Shown: positions 61,411 through 62,000 of the stretch, in pieces | Layout of the letters: each line of letters starts with the position of its first letter | Position numbering within the stretch: position 1 is the stretch's first letter | Origin: Cristatella mucedo | Taxonomy: Eukaryota; Bryozoa; Phylactolaemata; Cristatellidae | DNA: 62,000 nucleotides | Reading direction: 5' to 3' | NCBI GenBank assembly: GCA_009760855.2 | Contig: WPIO01000003.1 | Span: forward strand, 9,687,501 to 9,749,500 | Notes under the pieces: model-generated | Told to the model about the DNA's origin: nothing | Databases searched by the model: none | What the model saw: the letters and a program-made list of their open reading frames with translations, nothing else | Position numbers and translations under genes: made by a program

Positions 61411-62000
61411 ACGACATTGTCAGCGCTGCAAGATCCTCCGGTTCCTACTGTCGTTGGCTCTATCCAAGTGCTCAGTGCTCCACGTGCTCGCGCTAGAGGC
61501 CGCAAGAGTGCGTGCTATTATTATGACGAATAAGCAGCTCTGCCTACTTTGGCCTAAGTACAAGATGTAAGACTGATCTACTTAAATTTTGGTGCCTTTT
61601 AAAGCGTACTTTCACTATTGTAGGGTTGAAAACCCGCATCCCGAGGTCCGTGGCCGATTAGGAAGGGAACCAGCGGGCGCCAGAGGGCGTGCCCACAGAA
61701 TCCGCCCATACAAGGAAACGGGAAGTACAACTTCCGCCTGGTACCGGTCCACCCCCCAGGTGGTGGTAGACACCGTCGGCGCGCGTCGGCAGCAGCCAGG
61801 TCTAGCTAATTAGGTCGGCGAGCTTGCGGCCCAATCGTTATTGCGCCTTCGCTCCGGATACGAGGAACGATGCCGTCGTTTCACACGAAAACGATTGAGA
61901 GTATCCTAGATCCCGTCGCACAGCAGGTAATCGGCGAGCTGCACGTGAACTTGCACGGCGACCGCAGCGCTCGCGGGCGCCGGCCGCCGCCTTCGCGCTT
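61411..62000. other. window end, GC-rich, unassigned
   Basis: No recognisable coding or repeat element; CpG rises towards 62000. Confidence 0.35.

Overview
The window is nuclear DNA of a multicellular animal, almost certainly a non-vertebrate. It has a long intron-containing gene with GT-AG introns, long dinucleotide microsatellites, several tRNA-derived SINEs, truncated LINEs of CR1/L2 type and decayed hAT transposons. The sequence does not fix the phylum.

Bases 4-33 kb hold one large plus-strand gene that I reconstructed exon by exon. Twelve coding exons (start codon proposed at 4466, stop at 32195) join with fully compatible phases into a 1536-codon frame. The first ~240 residues look like the DDT plus WHIM region of CECR2, a chromatin-remodelling (ISWI-partner) protein. 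The rest is a BCL9/Legless homologue: HD1 (Pygopus-binding) at about residues 411-440, HD2 (beta-catenin-binding helix) at about 597-624, a basic NLS, and a Gly/Met/Pro/Gln-rich C-terminus with conserved blocks. If the join is real, this is a chromatin-remodeller module fused to the Wnt enhanceosome scaffold. It is the most interesting item in the window.

The introns carry LINE and SINE fragments and two very long GT tracts that bracket exons 5 and 6. Downstream, 33.4-34.6 kb is a decayed minus-strand relic of a repetitive ORF family, next to a LINE (34.7-35.5 kb). From 35.5 to 39 kb I see little. A complete but dead hAT transposon (39111-41569) has terminal inverted repeats and an 8-bp target-site duplication. 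A second, ZMYM/hAT-like relic (about 43.9-46.4 kb) is split by a SINE.

From 47.9 to 52.2 kb the DNA is GC- and CpG-rich and probably promoter-like. It contains a ~180-bp tandem repeat built from 10-bp phased GCAAT motifs (49.0-49.95 kb), a perfect CCAAT/GCCATT inverted repeat (51.52 kb) and a GAG-triplet tract. From 53 kb to the end the DNA is a graveyard of LINEs and two SINE families, with nested insertions and a 292-bp TG...CA element with a 5-bp target-site duplication. The LINEs and one SINE family share a conserved double-stem 3' hairpin, which suggests that the LINE machinery mobilised the SINE.
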